In this document: piece after piece, positions 24,800-33,067 of the stretch
Position numbering within the stretch: position 1 is the stretch's first letter
Layout of the letters: every line of letters begins with the position of its first letter
Translations under genes and position numbers: made by a program
The notes under the pieces: model-generated
Seen by the model: the letters and a program-made list of their open reading frames with translations, nothing else
What the model was told of the DNA's origin: nothing
The model's database searches: none
Source: Lachnospiraceae bacterium UBA7179
GTDB taxonomy: Bacteria > Bacillota > Clostridia > Lachnospirales > Lachnospiraceae
Direction of reading: 5' to 3'
Assembly (NCBI GenBank): GCA_002491195.1
Contig: DKVL01000042.1
Coordinates: forward strand, 1 to 55,147
DNA length: 55,147 bases

Positions 24800-25585
24800 A
24801 TGAAGATAACTAATAGAGATATAGATAGCGGAAAACCTTTTGATTGGGGGAAAACATCTTTAGATTATGCAAAGTTTCGTGATATTTATCCAAAAGAATT
24901 TTATCAAAAAATTGTTGACCGCAAATTATGTATAAACGGACAATCTATCCTTGATGTTGGAACAGGGACAGGAGTTCTTCCCAGAAATATGTACCAGTAT
25001 GGGGCGAAATGGACGGCTACGGATATTTCAGAAAACCAAATTGAACAAGCCAAAATCCTTTCAAAAGATATGGACATAGATTATTACGTTGTATCAACAG
25101 AGGATATCAGTTTTTCTGATAACTCTTTTGATGTAATCACAGCTTGCCAATGTTTTTGGTATTTCAATCATGAAACAGTTATGCCTAAGTTTTATCGTTT
25201 GCTTAAAAAAGGGGGAACTATTCTTGTTTTATATATGGCATGGCTTCCGTTTGAGGATAAAATTGCGAGAGCCAGTGAAAATCTTGTATTAAAATATAAT
25301 CCAAATTGGAGTGGCGCAAGAGAAACGATACATCCAATAGACATACCCGATTGCTATAAAGAAAACTTTGAATTTGTACATCACGAAGAATTTACTCTAA
25401 GAATACCATTCACCCATGAAAGCTGGAATGGGAGAATGAAAGCGTGTCGCGGAATTGGTGCTTCGCTTACTGAAAAAGAGATCTCTATGTGGGAACAAGA
25501 GCACAGAACACTCCTTGAACATATTGCGCCTGATGAATTTGATATTTTACATTATGGTGCTATTGCCGAGTTAAAAAAGTGTTAA
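24800..25585 (+). CDS. Class I SAM-dependent methyltransferase
   Basis: 261 aa. Motif I ILDVGTGTGVLPRNM binds SAM; motif post-I ATDISENQIEQAKILS; then ITACQCFWYFNHETVMPKFY and RLLKKGGTILVLYM, as in UbiE/COQ5-like methyltransferases. GAAGGAGGCATGGT precedes the ATG. It is clearly more AT-rich than the flanking genes, as is everything to about 28.1 kb, pointing to acquisition. Substrate unknown. Confidence 0.9.
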   Translation: MKITNRDIDSGKPFDWGKTSLDYAKFRDIYPKEFYQKIVDRKLCINGQSILDVGTGTGVLPRNMYQYGAKWTATDISENQIEQAKILSKDMDIDYYVVSTEDISFSDNSFDVITACQCFWYFNHETVMPKFYRLLKKGGTILVLYMAWLPFEDKIARASENLVLKYNPNWSGARETIHPIDIPDCYKENFEFVHHEEFTLRIPFTHESWNGRMKACRGIGASLTEKEISMWEQEHRTLLEHIAPDEFDILHYGAIAELKKC

Positions 25586-25775
25586 ATTCCAGTTTATATG
25601 CTTTTTCCATAAATTTCCCCTATTTTTCAAGGCTTTGCATAATGCAAACCTCAAAATATATATCCTTTTCCCTTGTTTTTGCCTCATGGGGCGAGGTAAT
25701 TGCCTCTCGGCTTTGCTGTGTTTTCCAGATGGTGGGAAGATGTCGTGCGTCGTGCCATTTGGGTTAACATGAGCA

Positions 25776-25804
25776 TTGACAAAACAAAGAAGTTGTGATA
25801 CAGT
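25776..25804 (+). promoter_or_regulatory. Promoter of the T-box leader
   Basis: -35 TTGACA (25776-25781), 17 bp, -10 TACAGT (25799-25804). It drives the T-box leader that follows. The 190 bp before it (25586-25775) has no gene. Confidence 0.55.
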
Positions 25805-25805
25805 A

Positions 25806-26067
25806 CCATCAATAACATAAGAAAAGCGAAGACGGAAAAAAGTAGTTTACTTGGAAACATCCAGAGAGAATAGTACTTGGTGGAAGCTATTTATGTGGAA
25901 ATTAGACGAAAACCATTCCAGAGCTGTAGTGCTGAAATGAGTAAGTGTTACCGTATGCCTGCGTTAAAGGATAGGATTTGATAGAATCTGAAGTGAAAAG
26001 TTAAGGTGGAACCGTGCTAAGTGCACCCTTAGGACTATGTGATTATGGTCTTATGGGTGCTTTTCTT
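25806..26067 (+). promoter_or_regulatory. T-box leader (threonyl-tRNA synthetase)
   Basis: The conserved T-box AAGGTGGAACCGTG is at 26003-26016. A stem I region (with CAGAGAGAATAG near 25859-25880) precedes it. The terminator is GCACCC (26023-26028) pairing with GGGTGC (26055-26060), then TTTTCTT; the T-box can pair with the uncharged tRNA CCA end to form the antiterminator instead. The gene downstream is a ThrRS, so Thr-tRNA is the expected ligand; I did not fix the specifier codon. Confidence 0.85.
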
Positions 26068-27607
26068 ATGTTGTTTTGTAAAGGAGTCCCTCTCCTTGCA
26101 AGTCTATGAGAAGTCAAAAGAAGAAGCTCTTAGCTTTATGGAGAATGCAGGTGAAAAGTATAAAATTGAACTGATTCAGGAACTGAATGATGCAGAGCAA
26201 ATCAGCTTCTATAAGCAGGGAGAATATGAGGAATTTTGTGCAGGACCGCATATTTCAAATGTATGTCAAATTAAGGCTGTCAAGCTTTTGTCAGTGGCAG
26301 GAGCCTATTGGAGAGGCAACGAAAAGAATCAAATGCTTACGAGAATCTATGGTATATCTTTTCCGAAAGTATCGCAGTTAGAAGAATACTTGCACATGGT
26401 AGAAGAAATAAAAGCAAGGGACCACAGAAAATTGGGAAAAGAACTTGGAATATTTACGATTTTCAATGAGGGGCCGGGATTACCAGTATTTTTACCAAAG
26501 GGAATGATATTGAAGAATCTGCTGATTGATTATTGGAGAAAAATTCATTGCAGAGACGGATATGTAGAAATATCTACGCCTATTATGTTGGAGAGAAGTC
26601 TTTGGGAAACGTCGGGTCATTGGGATTTTTATAGAGATTCCATGTATTCTCTTAAAGTGGAAGATGATGATTATGCAATTAAACCAATGAGTTGTCCGGG
26701 AGGAATGCTGGTGTATAAACTGGCACCGAGGTCATACAAGGAGCTTCCTATGCGAATAGGAGAATTAGGACTTGTGCATCGTAATGAAAAGTCCGGAACA
26801 TTACATGGCCTCATGAGAGTACGTTCCTTTACGCAGGATGATGCTCACATTTTTATGAGAGAAGATCAGGTAATGGATGAGATACAAGGTGTTATGCGCC
26901 TTATCGATGAAGTTTACCAGAAATTTGGTTTTTCGTATGAAATAGAATTGTCAACGAGACCAGAGCATTCCATCGGAAGTGATGAGGATTGGCAGCTTGC
27001 TACGGAAGCTTTAGAAAAAGCAGTGCAGGGAATGGATAAGCCTTATGTAATAAATGAAGGAGATGGTGCATTCTATGGACCGAAACTTGATTTTCATATA
27101 AAAGATTCCATAGGCAGAACGTGGCAATGCGGAACGATTCAGCTTGATTTTCAGCTTCCGCAAAGATTTGATATTGACTTTATTGGAGCAAATGGAGAGA
27201 AACATCGCCCGATTATGCTGCATAGAGTTGTATTTGGGTCAATAGAACGTTTTATTGGTATTTTACTGGAACATTATGCAGGGAAATTTCCTGCCTGGAT
27301 TGCACCTGTACAAATTAAGGTTCTTCCAGTTTCAGATAAATATAATGATTAGGCCAAGAAAGTTGAAGGGTTTTTGAAAGAAAATGATATCCGGGTAGAA
27401 GTGGATGTTAGAAGCGAGAAACTTGGATATAAAATTCGTGAAGCACGCATGGATAAGGCGCCATATATGATTATCGTAGGTGAAAACGAGAAAAATAATA
27501 TGTCTGTATCCGTAAGACAAAGAGACGCAGAGCTTGATAAACAGGACATGGGAGAAATGAGTCTTGAACAAGTGGTCAATTTGGTAAAGAGAGATGAGAT
27601 AGAATGA
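26039..27607 (+). pseudogene. Threonyl-tRNA synthetase, N-terminus lost and amber stop
   Basis: Remnant of a class II ThrRS. The TGS domain and most of the editing domain are absent: the recognisable protein starts at VYEKSKEEALSFMENAGEKY, followed by the editing-site CAGPHI, and the catalytic core (GLVHRNEKSGTLHGLMRVRS, FTQDDAHIF, QCGTIQLDFQLP) is intact. An in-frame TAG at 27350-27352 separates it from the anticodon-binding domain, which continues in the same frame (YMIIVGENEKNNM) to TGA 27605-27607. The first 20 codons of the frame are terminator sequence, so the leader now joins the middle of the gene. A TTG at 26096 after AAAGGAG might restart translation. Confidence 0.85.
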
Positions 27608-28078
27608 AAGCAACAATTGTTTTAATTGCAGATAATGATGCAGAGAATTATGGTAGAAAATTGATGCCGGAAACAAATAGGCATGGAAAGATGGGATTTG
27701 AAATAGCAAGACTACCACAGCATGTTTCATTAAAACAGCCATTTGCGATTCCTTGTTTAGAGAATATGGAAGTATTCTTTGATGGATTCGCAAAGGAACT
27801 ATGTCCATTTGATATTGAATTTGTGGATATGGATATATTCCCATCTAAATGTATTAGGTGGAGTTGAATCTGGCTGTATGAACTTGCGAGTAAAAACAGC
27901 ACCGCAACTTGTAGATGCACAGAAAAGGTTAAACAAAGAACTATATATAGTATTTGGACCGTGCCCCGCAGAACATGACAAAGACTATATTTTTCATATG
28001 ACGTTTGCTATTGGTGGTGCAGACTATGAATCATATCAAAGGGCTTATGATGAATTAAAAGCAAAAAACAAGTCATAA
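27604..28078 (+). pseudogene. 2H (2'-5' RNA ligase-like) phosphoesterase, frameshifted
   Basis: Two HxT/S motifs mark the 2H phosphoesterase superfamily: HVSLKQPF near residue 40 and HMTFAIGG in a second frame. A one-base gain in an A-run near 27847 breaks the frame: the first frame ends in FPSKCIRWS, while the second continues LGGVESGCMNLRVKTAPQLV to 28078. With the shift repaired it would be about 158 aa. Its ATG overlaps the ThrRS stop (ATGA), so the two were an operon. Confidence 0.75.
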
Positions 28079-28085
28079 ATAAAAT

Positions 28086-28523
28086 ATCACTTTCCCACAC
28101 TGTCAACACTGAATTTGTAACCACCCCTTAACACTATTTTCAGATAAAACGTTTTTTTACAATTCGACTCAATCTTTTTCCGTAGGTTACATATTACCTT
28201 CATAACGCTTGAATGACAGCTATCGCTTACCATGCTCCAAACAGCTTCAAAGATTTGCGACTATGTAAATACCCTGTTTGGACTGGAAGCAAGAAAAACA
28301 AGCGTACCATACTCAAGACGGGTAAGACGCACATCTCTTCTATTTCGCAACACCCTATGCTGATGTTGCAGTATTTCCAATTCTTGAAAGAACAATGCAG
28401 ACGGGGAAACAGTTTGTTGTTCCATCCCAATCTCCAATTCGTCTTTAAGAGGGAAACTGCCCTCTTAAAGACTGTTTCCTCACTGTCCGAAAACGTCAAT
28501 ACTATCATTTTTCCCATGTTCAT
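28086..28523 (-). pseudogene. Winged-helix (OmpR-type) regulator, broken
   Basis: Reading across two frames gives MIVLTFSDSEETVFKRAVSL, then VRLTRLEYGTLVFLASSPNR, FEAVWSMVSDSCHSSVMKVI, NLRKKIESN and a final LRGGYKF: the OmpR/PhoB-type DNA-binding domain, with its recognition helix and GYKF hairpin. There is a frameshift near 28440 and an in-frame TAG where the family has a Gln/Arg (VFT-stop-SQIF). No receiver domain is present. Single-domain wHTH genes of this type are often found on integrative elements. Confidence 0.7.
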
Positions 28524-28882
28524 TACCTCTTATCCGTTGCATTGATACAACATTTTTTCTGCCCCGTTTACCTTTATTTAACAGTAAGTATCTGTAGAAA
28601 AATAACTGACGCAACTTGACTTGTCTATTTCTCCGATTCTGCATGATTCTCACCACTTTTATTGACGTCTGAACAATATACCTGTGATTACAATTTACAC
28701 TCTGACATAGCTTGAAATGTGAACGCTTTTAGAATATGATCTGCATCAACGCAAAAATATGTTCCAAATATATTTTCTGATTTTATCTTGACATTTTAAT
28801 GCGGATGATATAAATTATATCTATGGCGAACAAATGAACGATTGAATATACACTTCAGGACTGCTATAATAAAGGAGATTAC
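28524..28882. other. Intergenic region with a possible promoter
   Basis: No gene. A TTGACA at 28788-28793 lies 15 bp before TATAAA (28809-28814), a possible promoter for the Rpn gene with short spacing. A TTACAATTTACACTCTGACA stretch near 28688 resembles those near 11721 and 24464. Confidence 0.4.
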
Positions 28883-29845
28883 ATGACAAACATACGACAA
28901 ACAATGAACCGATTCATCAAGAGACTTAAAATCAGAAGAAAATATAAAGACGCTCTCTTCAGAAGGTGTTTTGCCGACAAGAAAGATTTGCTCGAACTCT
29001 ATAATGCTTTGAATGGAACCGCGTATGACGACACAGCAGGCCTTAAGATCACGACACTCGATGACTGTATCTATCTGACTTACAAGAATGACTTATCCTT
29101 TATCATATCGGCGACACTCAATCTCTACGAGCATCAGTCAACATACAATCCAAATATGCCGATCAGGGGATTGATTTATTTTGCAAGAGTTTATGAGGCA
29201 TATATCCGGGAACACCAGCTCAATATTTACGGCAAAGCGCTTATAGAACTGCCCGAACCAAGATATATTATCTTCTATAACGGCACAAACGATGAGCCTG
29301 ATATGCAGGAAATCAGACTTTCCGACGCATTTGGGAAAAACGGGCATATTCATGGAAAAAAAACTGCTCTTGAATGTGTGGCTGTCATGCTGAACATCAA
29401 TTACGGCCACAATATGGAACTGATGAACAAGTGCAGACGGCTGCACGACTATGCATACTTTGTCAACGAGGTGAACCAGAACCTGAAGAAAGGATATCCT
29501 TTTGAAAAGTCCATATACCTGGCAATGGAACACTGTGAACAAAGTGATATCCTTCGAGATATTATAGGAAAACAGAGAAGCGAGGTGTTTAATTTGTTAT
29601 TAAATGAATTTGATGTAAAAATCTATGAACGTGGGTTAAAAGCGGAAGGTAAAGCAGAGGGCAAGGCAGAATATATTATCGAACTGCTTGAAGAGGTTGG
29701 TGAAGTACCAGACTCTCTCAGAAATCGGATCATGAGACAGACCAATCTTGAAACGCTGAGCCGATGGCACAAACTTGCGGCAAGGGCACAGTCAATAGAA
29801 GATTTTGAACAGGCAATCGGTCTTGCAAAATTGGATCTCATTTAA
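28883..29845 (+). CDS. Rpn-family PD-(D/E)XK nuclease/putative transposase
   Basis: 320 aa, of the recombination-promoting nuclease type (PDDEXK_2). N-terminal nuclease-like part: KYKDALFRRCFADKKDLLEL, then the ALNGTAYDD stretch, a strand with TTLDDCIYL, and an acidic-strand motif SFIISATLNLYEHQSTYNPN corresponding to the D...ExQ core; here the core reads S-A-T-L-N-L-Y-E-H-Q. The C-terminal helical tail has AEGKAEGKAE, common in this family. AAAGGAG lies 6 nt before the ATG. Intact. Mobile-DNA-related; role in the host unclear. Confidence 0.88.
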   Translation: MTNIRQTMNRFIKRLKIRRKYKDALFRRCFADKKDLLELYNALNGTAYDDTAGLKITTLDDCIYLTYKNDLSFIISATLNLYEHQSTYNPNMPIRGLIYFARVYEAYIREHQLNIYGKALIELPEPRYIIFYNGTNDEPDMQEIRLSDAFGKNGHIHGKKTALECVAVMLNINYGHNMELMNKCRRLHDYAYFVNEVNQNLKKGYPFEKSIYLAMEHCEQSDILRDIIGKQRSEVFNLLLNEFDVKIYERGLKAEGKAEGKAEYIIELLEEVGEVPDSLRNRIMRQTNLETLSRWHKLAARAQSIEDFEQAIGLAKLDLI

Positions 29846-29910
29846 ATGTTAAATATAAGGAATCCTATCATTAGCAACTCTAAAAAGGAGGTTTTATAGA
29901 CATTTTCTTA

Positions 29911-30276
29911 ATGAAACCCAAAATCGATTTCGCATTTAAGGAAATCATGACCGATGAAAAAGCACGTATCAGTTTTCTGTCTGCCATACTGCATCTGGAT
30001 CCAGCCGACATCAAAGAAACTCGCATACTGAATCCCTAACTACGCCAAACCCATGAGGACGACAAGCTGCAGATCATCAGCTAGGACAAACAAAAACGAT
30101 TGGAATATGAAGCCCGTGAAAAAGCGATCCGGGATTACAACCAATCCATATATGAAGCAGAACAGCGTGGAATTCATGATACTGCCAAAAACTTACTTTC
30201 TTTAGGTGTTTCAACTGATATAATTGCCGCAGCAACTAATTTATCCGTTGCAGAGATTAAAGCGCTGGACAAATAA
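29911..30276 (+). pseudogene. Second Rpn-family gene, internally deleted
   Basis: From ATG 29911 the frame reads MKPKIDFAFKEIMTDEKARI and SFLSAILHLDPADIKETRIL, the start of an Rpn-type protein, then a TAA, LRQTHEDDKLQIIS, a TAG, and the helical C-terminus (AIRDYNQSIYEAEQRGIHDT) ending at TAA 30274-30276. About 200 residues in the middle are missing. AAGGAGG lies about 20 bp upstream, rather far from the ATG. Confidence 0.75.
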
Positions 30277-30376
30277 TTATGACATCGCAACATTGAAAAA
30301 TAGAAGTACTAAATATCGAATAATTTGTCACTAACCATTTTTATTTTATAGTTTTTTATGTAACTAAAAAATACGC

Positions 30377-30418
30377 AACTCTTGTAAATTCTATCTTTTC
30401 GCACCATTTACAAGAGTT
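30377..30418. repeat. 13-bp inverted repeat
   Basis: AACTCTTGTAAAT (30377-30389) pairs perfectly with ATTTACAAGAGTT (30406-30418). No strong T-run follows. It could be a weak terminator or an operator before the 30501 gene. Confidence 0.4.
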
Positions 30419-30500
30419 TGCGGAAATTTCTAAAATTTAATCTGTTTTTAATGATTTATCAGCGCGCCTGTGGTAGACTTGCATATGGAGGAAAACAGCA

Positions 30501-30989
30501 ATGAAATTAATTATCACAGACATGAAACACTTCAATATTCCTGTCGAGGGAGACTACAAGGTGATTACACCACACAGAGACATCCATCATTGTATCGGCT
30601 GCTTTGGCTGCTGGGTGAAAACACCAGGAAAATGCGTGATTCATGACGGTTATGAAGGCACAGGAATTGACATGGGCAAATGCACAGAATTAATCTTAAT
30701 CAGCCAATGCTGTTATGGCAGTGTAAGCCCCTTCGTGAAAACAGTGCAGGACCGTGCCATCTCCTATATTCACCCCGATTTCGTACTCCGCAAGGGTGAG
30801 ATGCACCATAGGCGCAGATATCCCAATACCATTGCAATATCCGCCTATTTTTATGGTAACAATATCACAGAAATTGAAAAAGAGACTGCGCGAAACATCC
30901 TATCTGCGAATGCAGATAACTATGATGGGCGGGTAAAAAATATCTGTTTTTGTGAAACAGCAAACGAATTGGAGAACATGACTTTATGA
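30501..30989 (+). CDS. Flavodoxin-like oxidoreductase subunit
   Basis: 162 aa, of the flavodoxin-like/NADPH-dependent FMN reductase group. HHCIGCFGCWVKTPGKCVIH is the cysteine-rich loop typical of iron-sulfur or disulfide-containing flavodoxins, after which LILISQCCYGSVSPFVKTVQ gives the FMN-binding region. GGAGGAAAACAGCA precedes the ATG. It overlaps the next flavoprotein gene by four bases (ATGA), so the two form a coupled operon and probably act together. Reaction unknown. Confidence 0.88.
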   Translation: MKLIITDMKHFNIPVEGDYKVITPHRDIHHCIGCFGCWVKTPGKCVIHDGYEGTGIDMGKCTELILISQCCYGSVSPFVKTVQDRAISYIHPDFVLRKGEMHHRRRYPNTIAISAYFYGNNITEIEKETARNILSANADNYDGRVKNICFCETANELENMTL

Positions 30990-31642
30990 AAATAGCATTG
31001 ATTAACGGAAGTCCCAAGATCAATCACAGCGCCAGCAAAACCTTGCTGGCAGACATCAAAAGCTTTTTGACAAGACTTGATCCAGCTCCTCATTCAGGAA
31101 AAACAGAGATGATAGAAATCAGCTTGCACAGTCCTGTCGTCTCACAAGAGGCATTCATGGAATTAAAAAGTACTGATACATGGATATTTGCCTGCCCTCT
31201 ATATGTAGACGGTATTCCAGCGCATCTTTTATCCTGTCTCATACAATTAGCCCAAACCGATTGGCAGGATCGCCAGCTACAGATTTATGGCATTGTAAAC
31301 TGCGGTTTTTACGAGGGCATTCAGGCCGAATTTGCACTGAATATTTTCCAGAACTGGTGCACAAAGACTGGGTTTATCTGGGGCGGAGGCATCGGTGTCG
31401 GCGGAGGCGGTGCACTGGAGCAGCTGCCAACCATAAAAAATGGACATGGACCAAAGGCTCCCGTCGAAAAAGCACTCAGCACAATGGCGGACAAAATTAT
31501 TCAACATAAAACGCAGCAGAACAGTTATGTATCCATTGCCTTTCCAAGATTCCTATATAAGATAGCTGCCCAGATCGGTTGGCGACAGCAAATAAAAGCA
31601 AACGGCGCCAAAATAAAGGACTTGGGAAGCCAACCAGAATAA
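30986..31642 (+). CDS. NAD(P)H-dependent oxidoreductase, flavodoxin fold
   Basis: 218 aa. Begins KIALINGSPKINHSASKTLL, the phosphate-binding loop of the FMN site, then WIFACPLYVDGIPAHLLSCL, and IVNCGFYEGIQAEFALNIFQ, followed by WGGGIGVGGGGAL. The C-terminal 40 residues carry a hydrophobic stretch. Translationally coupled to the preceding flavoprotein (ATGA). Substrate unknown; the pair resembles quinone/FMN-reductase two-gene units. Confidence 0.88.
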   Translation: MKIALINGSPKINHSASKTLLADIKSFLTRLDPAPHSGKTEMIEISLHSPVVSQEAFMELKSTDTWIFACPLYVDGIPAHLLSCLIQLAQTDWQDRQLQIYGIVNCGFYEGIQAEFALNIFQNWCTKTGFIWGGGIGVGGGGALEQLPTIKNGHGPKAPVEKALSTMADKIIQHKTQQNSYVSIAFPRFLYKIAAQIGWRQQIKANGAKIKDLGSQPE

Positions 31643-31709
31643 AATTGAATGAATCTTAAATTAGGGTATTTTCAAATCGGACATTTTGGTATATTATAAG
31701 AAGCAGGGG

Positions 31710-31829
31710 CACTTCTGATAAGTTATATTATAAAAAGCCAAAGCAGCTTTTTATAATCAGATGCACGGCGCAAAGGTCGCGCCTTTTATCAGAAGTAAAG
31801 GACACTTCTGATAAGTTATATTATAAAAA
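31710..31829 (+). repeat. 27-bp direct repeat with nested hairpins before tRNA-Ser
   Basis: An identical 27-mer (starting CACTTCTGATAAGTTATATT) lies at 31710-31736 and 31803-31829, 93 bp apart. Between them are two hairpins: TTATAAAAAGC with GCTTTTTATAA, and GGCGC with GCGCC followed by TTTT. The second copy also pairs perfectly over 11 bp with TTATCAGAAGT (31787-31797). The repeat contains TATATT/TATTAT, so it could be a duplicated -10 region; the tRNA begins 3 bp after copy 2. Confidence 0.65.
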
Positions 31830-31832
31830 TAT

Positions 31833-31923
31833 GGAGACGTACCGAAGAGGCCATAACGGGACTGACTCGAAATCAGTTTACCGGTGTTATACTGGTACGA
31901 GGGTTCGAATCCCTCCGTCTCCG
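31833..31923 (+). tRNA. tRNA-Ser (CGA)
   Basis: Acceptor arm GGAGACG/CGTCTCC, three-pair D stem CCG/CGG, anticodon stem ACTGA/TCAGT with loop CTCGAAA (anticodon CGA, reading UCG), long class II variable arm, T arm GAGGG-TTCGAAT-CCCTC, discriminator G. CCA is not encoded. Confidence 0.96.
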
Positions 31924-32115
31924 CTTTTAGGTTCTGTTCAGAAATAACTTGTGACAAGGATATTCAGGCCAGTCATTGTCATGAGTTTTATTTTTCAGCA
32001 GTTCCTTGGATACAAGAGTAAACATGTGCGAAACGCTCTCTGTAAAACAAGATATCAAATTGTCATGTAATGTCACACAATATGCCGCAGACACATCCGA
32101 AAGAGAGGTATTGCC

Positions 32116-32526
32116 ATGAACTTTATCGACAAGGCATTGGAACAAAAGCTGACAGGAGACGATTTTTTACAGGCTATGGTAGATATTTTTTCAGAACCAG
32201 AGGTTCATAAGGTCTTACATCAATACCCTGGATTTATAGCTGATGTCATCACGATTATAGAATATGATACTGCTCTGCAGATGGACGGACTTGATGATAT
32301 TATCAATGGCAATCTAAGCGAGCAGTGTACAGAAATTATAGATGCCTTGGAACGATGTGGCGCTGAACAGGAAGCTGGCATTTTGCGCAAAGCAAAAGAA
32401 CTGTCGGATATGGATGAAGCCAGATATGATGAAGAGTTTGATCAGCTCGACAGCCAGCTTGCTTTGAATAATGATTATGAAGGCTTTTGGGACATCGTAC
32501 AGGTGTATATTGGCAAAAATTTGTAA
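32116..32526 (+). CDS. DUF4375 (DMP19-like) protein
   Basis: 136 aa, acidic and helical. The pattern YDTALQMDGLDDIINGNLSE then ALERCGAEQEAGILRKAKEL matches DUF4375, in which a V/LQMDG...N core is conserved. Function unknown; some members sit near toxin-immunity genes. GAGAGGTATTGCC lies before the ATG. The next gene begins 41 bp later on the same strand. Confidence 0.75.
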   Translation: MNFIDKALEQKLTGDDFLQAMVDIFSEPEVHKVLHQYPGFIADVITIIEYDTALQMDGLDDIINGNLSEQCTEIIDALERCGAEQEAGILRKAKELSDMDEARYDEEFDQLDSQLALNNDYEGFWDIVQVYIGKNL

Positions 32527-32567
32527 CATTATATCACAATCGTTTCTACACTATGTAGGAGGACAAC

Positions 32568-32930
32568 GTGGACTGGACGAAATTGAATATGAAGGAAGTG
32601 AGCTATTACTGCACTTCATTTGATATCGACTTTGACTGCTTGCCAGTCAGCGATCAGATCAAACAACTCATCGGAATCTTTTATTACTATGACATAACAC
32701 AGTTTGCGGTTGATGACATCCAGAAATTTTATAAGAAAATGCAGCTGCATAATGCCCGAAGTGGTAAACTTGTTAACCCTTCCCCTGCACAGATCCGAAA
32801 GGTAATTGAAAAAGTTAACAGCGTTCAATCTACTTCGGAAAATTGTTATACAATCCTTTGTGCAAGCGAAGGAACTAAATGGTATTCTATTGGCATAAAA
32901 CAGGCTTATGAAAGGAATCGGATTCAATAA
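32568..32930 (+). CDS. Hypothetical protein
   Basis: 120 aa, starting at GTG 32568 with TAGGAGGACAAC upstream. No membrane segment. Central motif IKQLIGIFYYYDITQFAVDD. I do not recognise the family. It follows the DUF4375 gene closely and may share its transcript. It has no visible link to the secreted glycosidase downstream. Confidence 0.7.
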   Translation: MDWTKLNMKEVSYYCTSFDIDFDCLPVSDQIKQLIGIFYYYDITQFAVDDIQKFYKKMQLHNARSGKLVNPSPAQIRKVIEKVNSVQSTSENCYTILCASEGTKWYSIGIKQAYERNRIQ

Positions 32931-33067
32931 TCTCTATTGATTCTTTCCAATAGAATTGATTCTAAGAAGGAAATCATCCCGATCACAGAAAAGAACAATG
33001 TGACCGTTGCAGTATTTGCGTAAAATAGAGACTGTTTCTAAAATTAATAAAGAAAGGGAATCCTAAA

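Larger units (their letters stand above)
31643..32115. other. Non-coding block with repeats and a tRNA
   Basis: No protein gene. It holds a two-copy 27-bp direct repeat with hairpins (31710-31829), tRNA-Ser (31833-31923), and a stretch with AACTTGTGACAA (31946-31957) and ATTGTCATG (31975-31983) shared with the region near 15860. Confidence 0.6.

Noticed and set aside
28227..28523. 98-aa minus-strand frame as an intact gene
   Set aside because: Only its first 28 residues belong to the winged-helix protein; the rest is out of frame with the recognisable domain.
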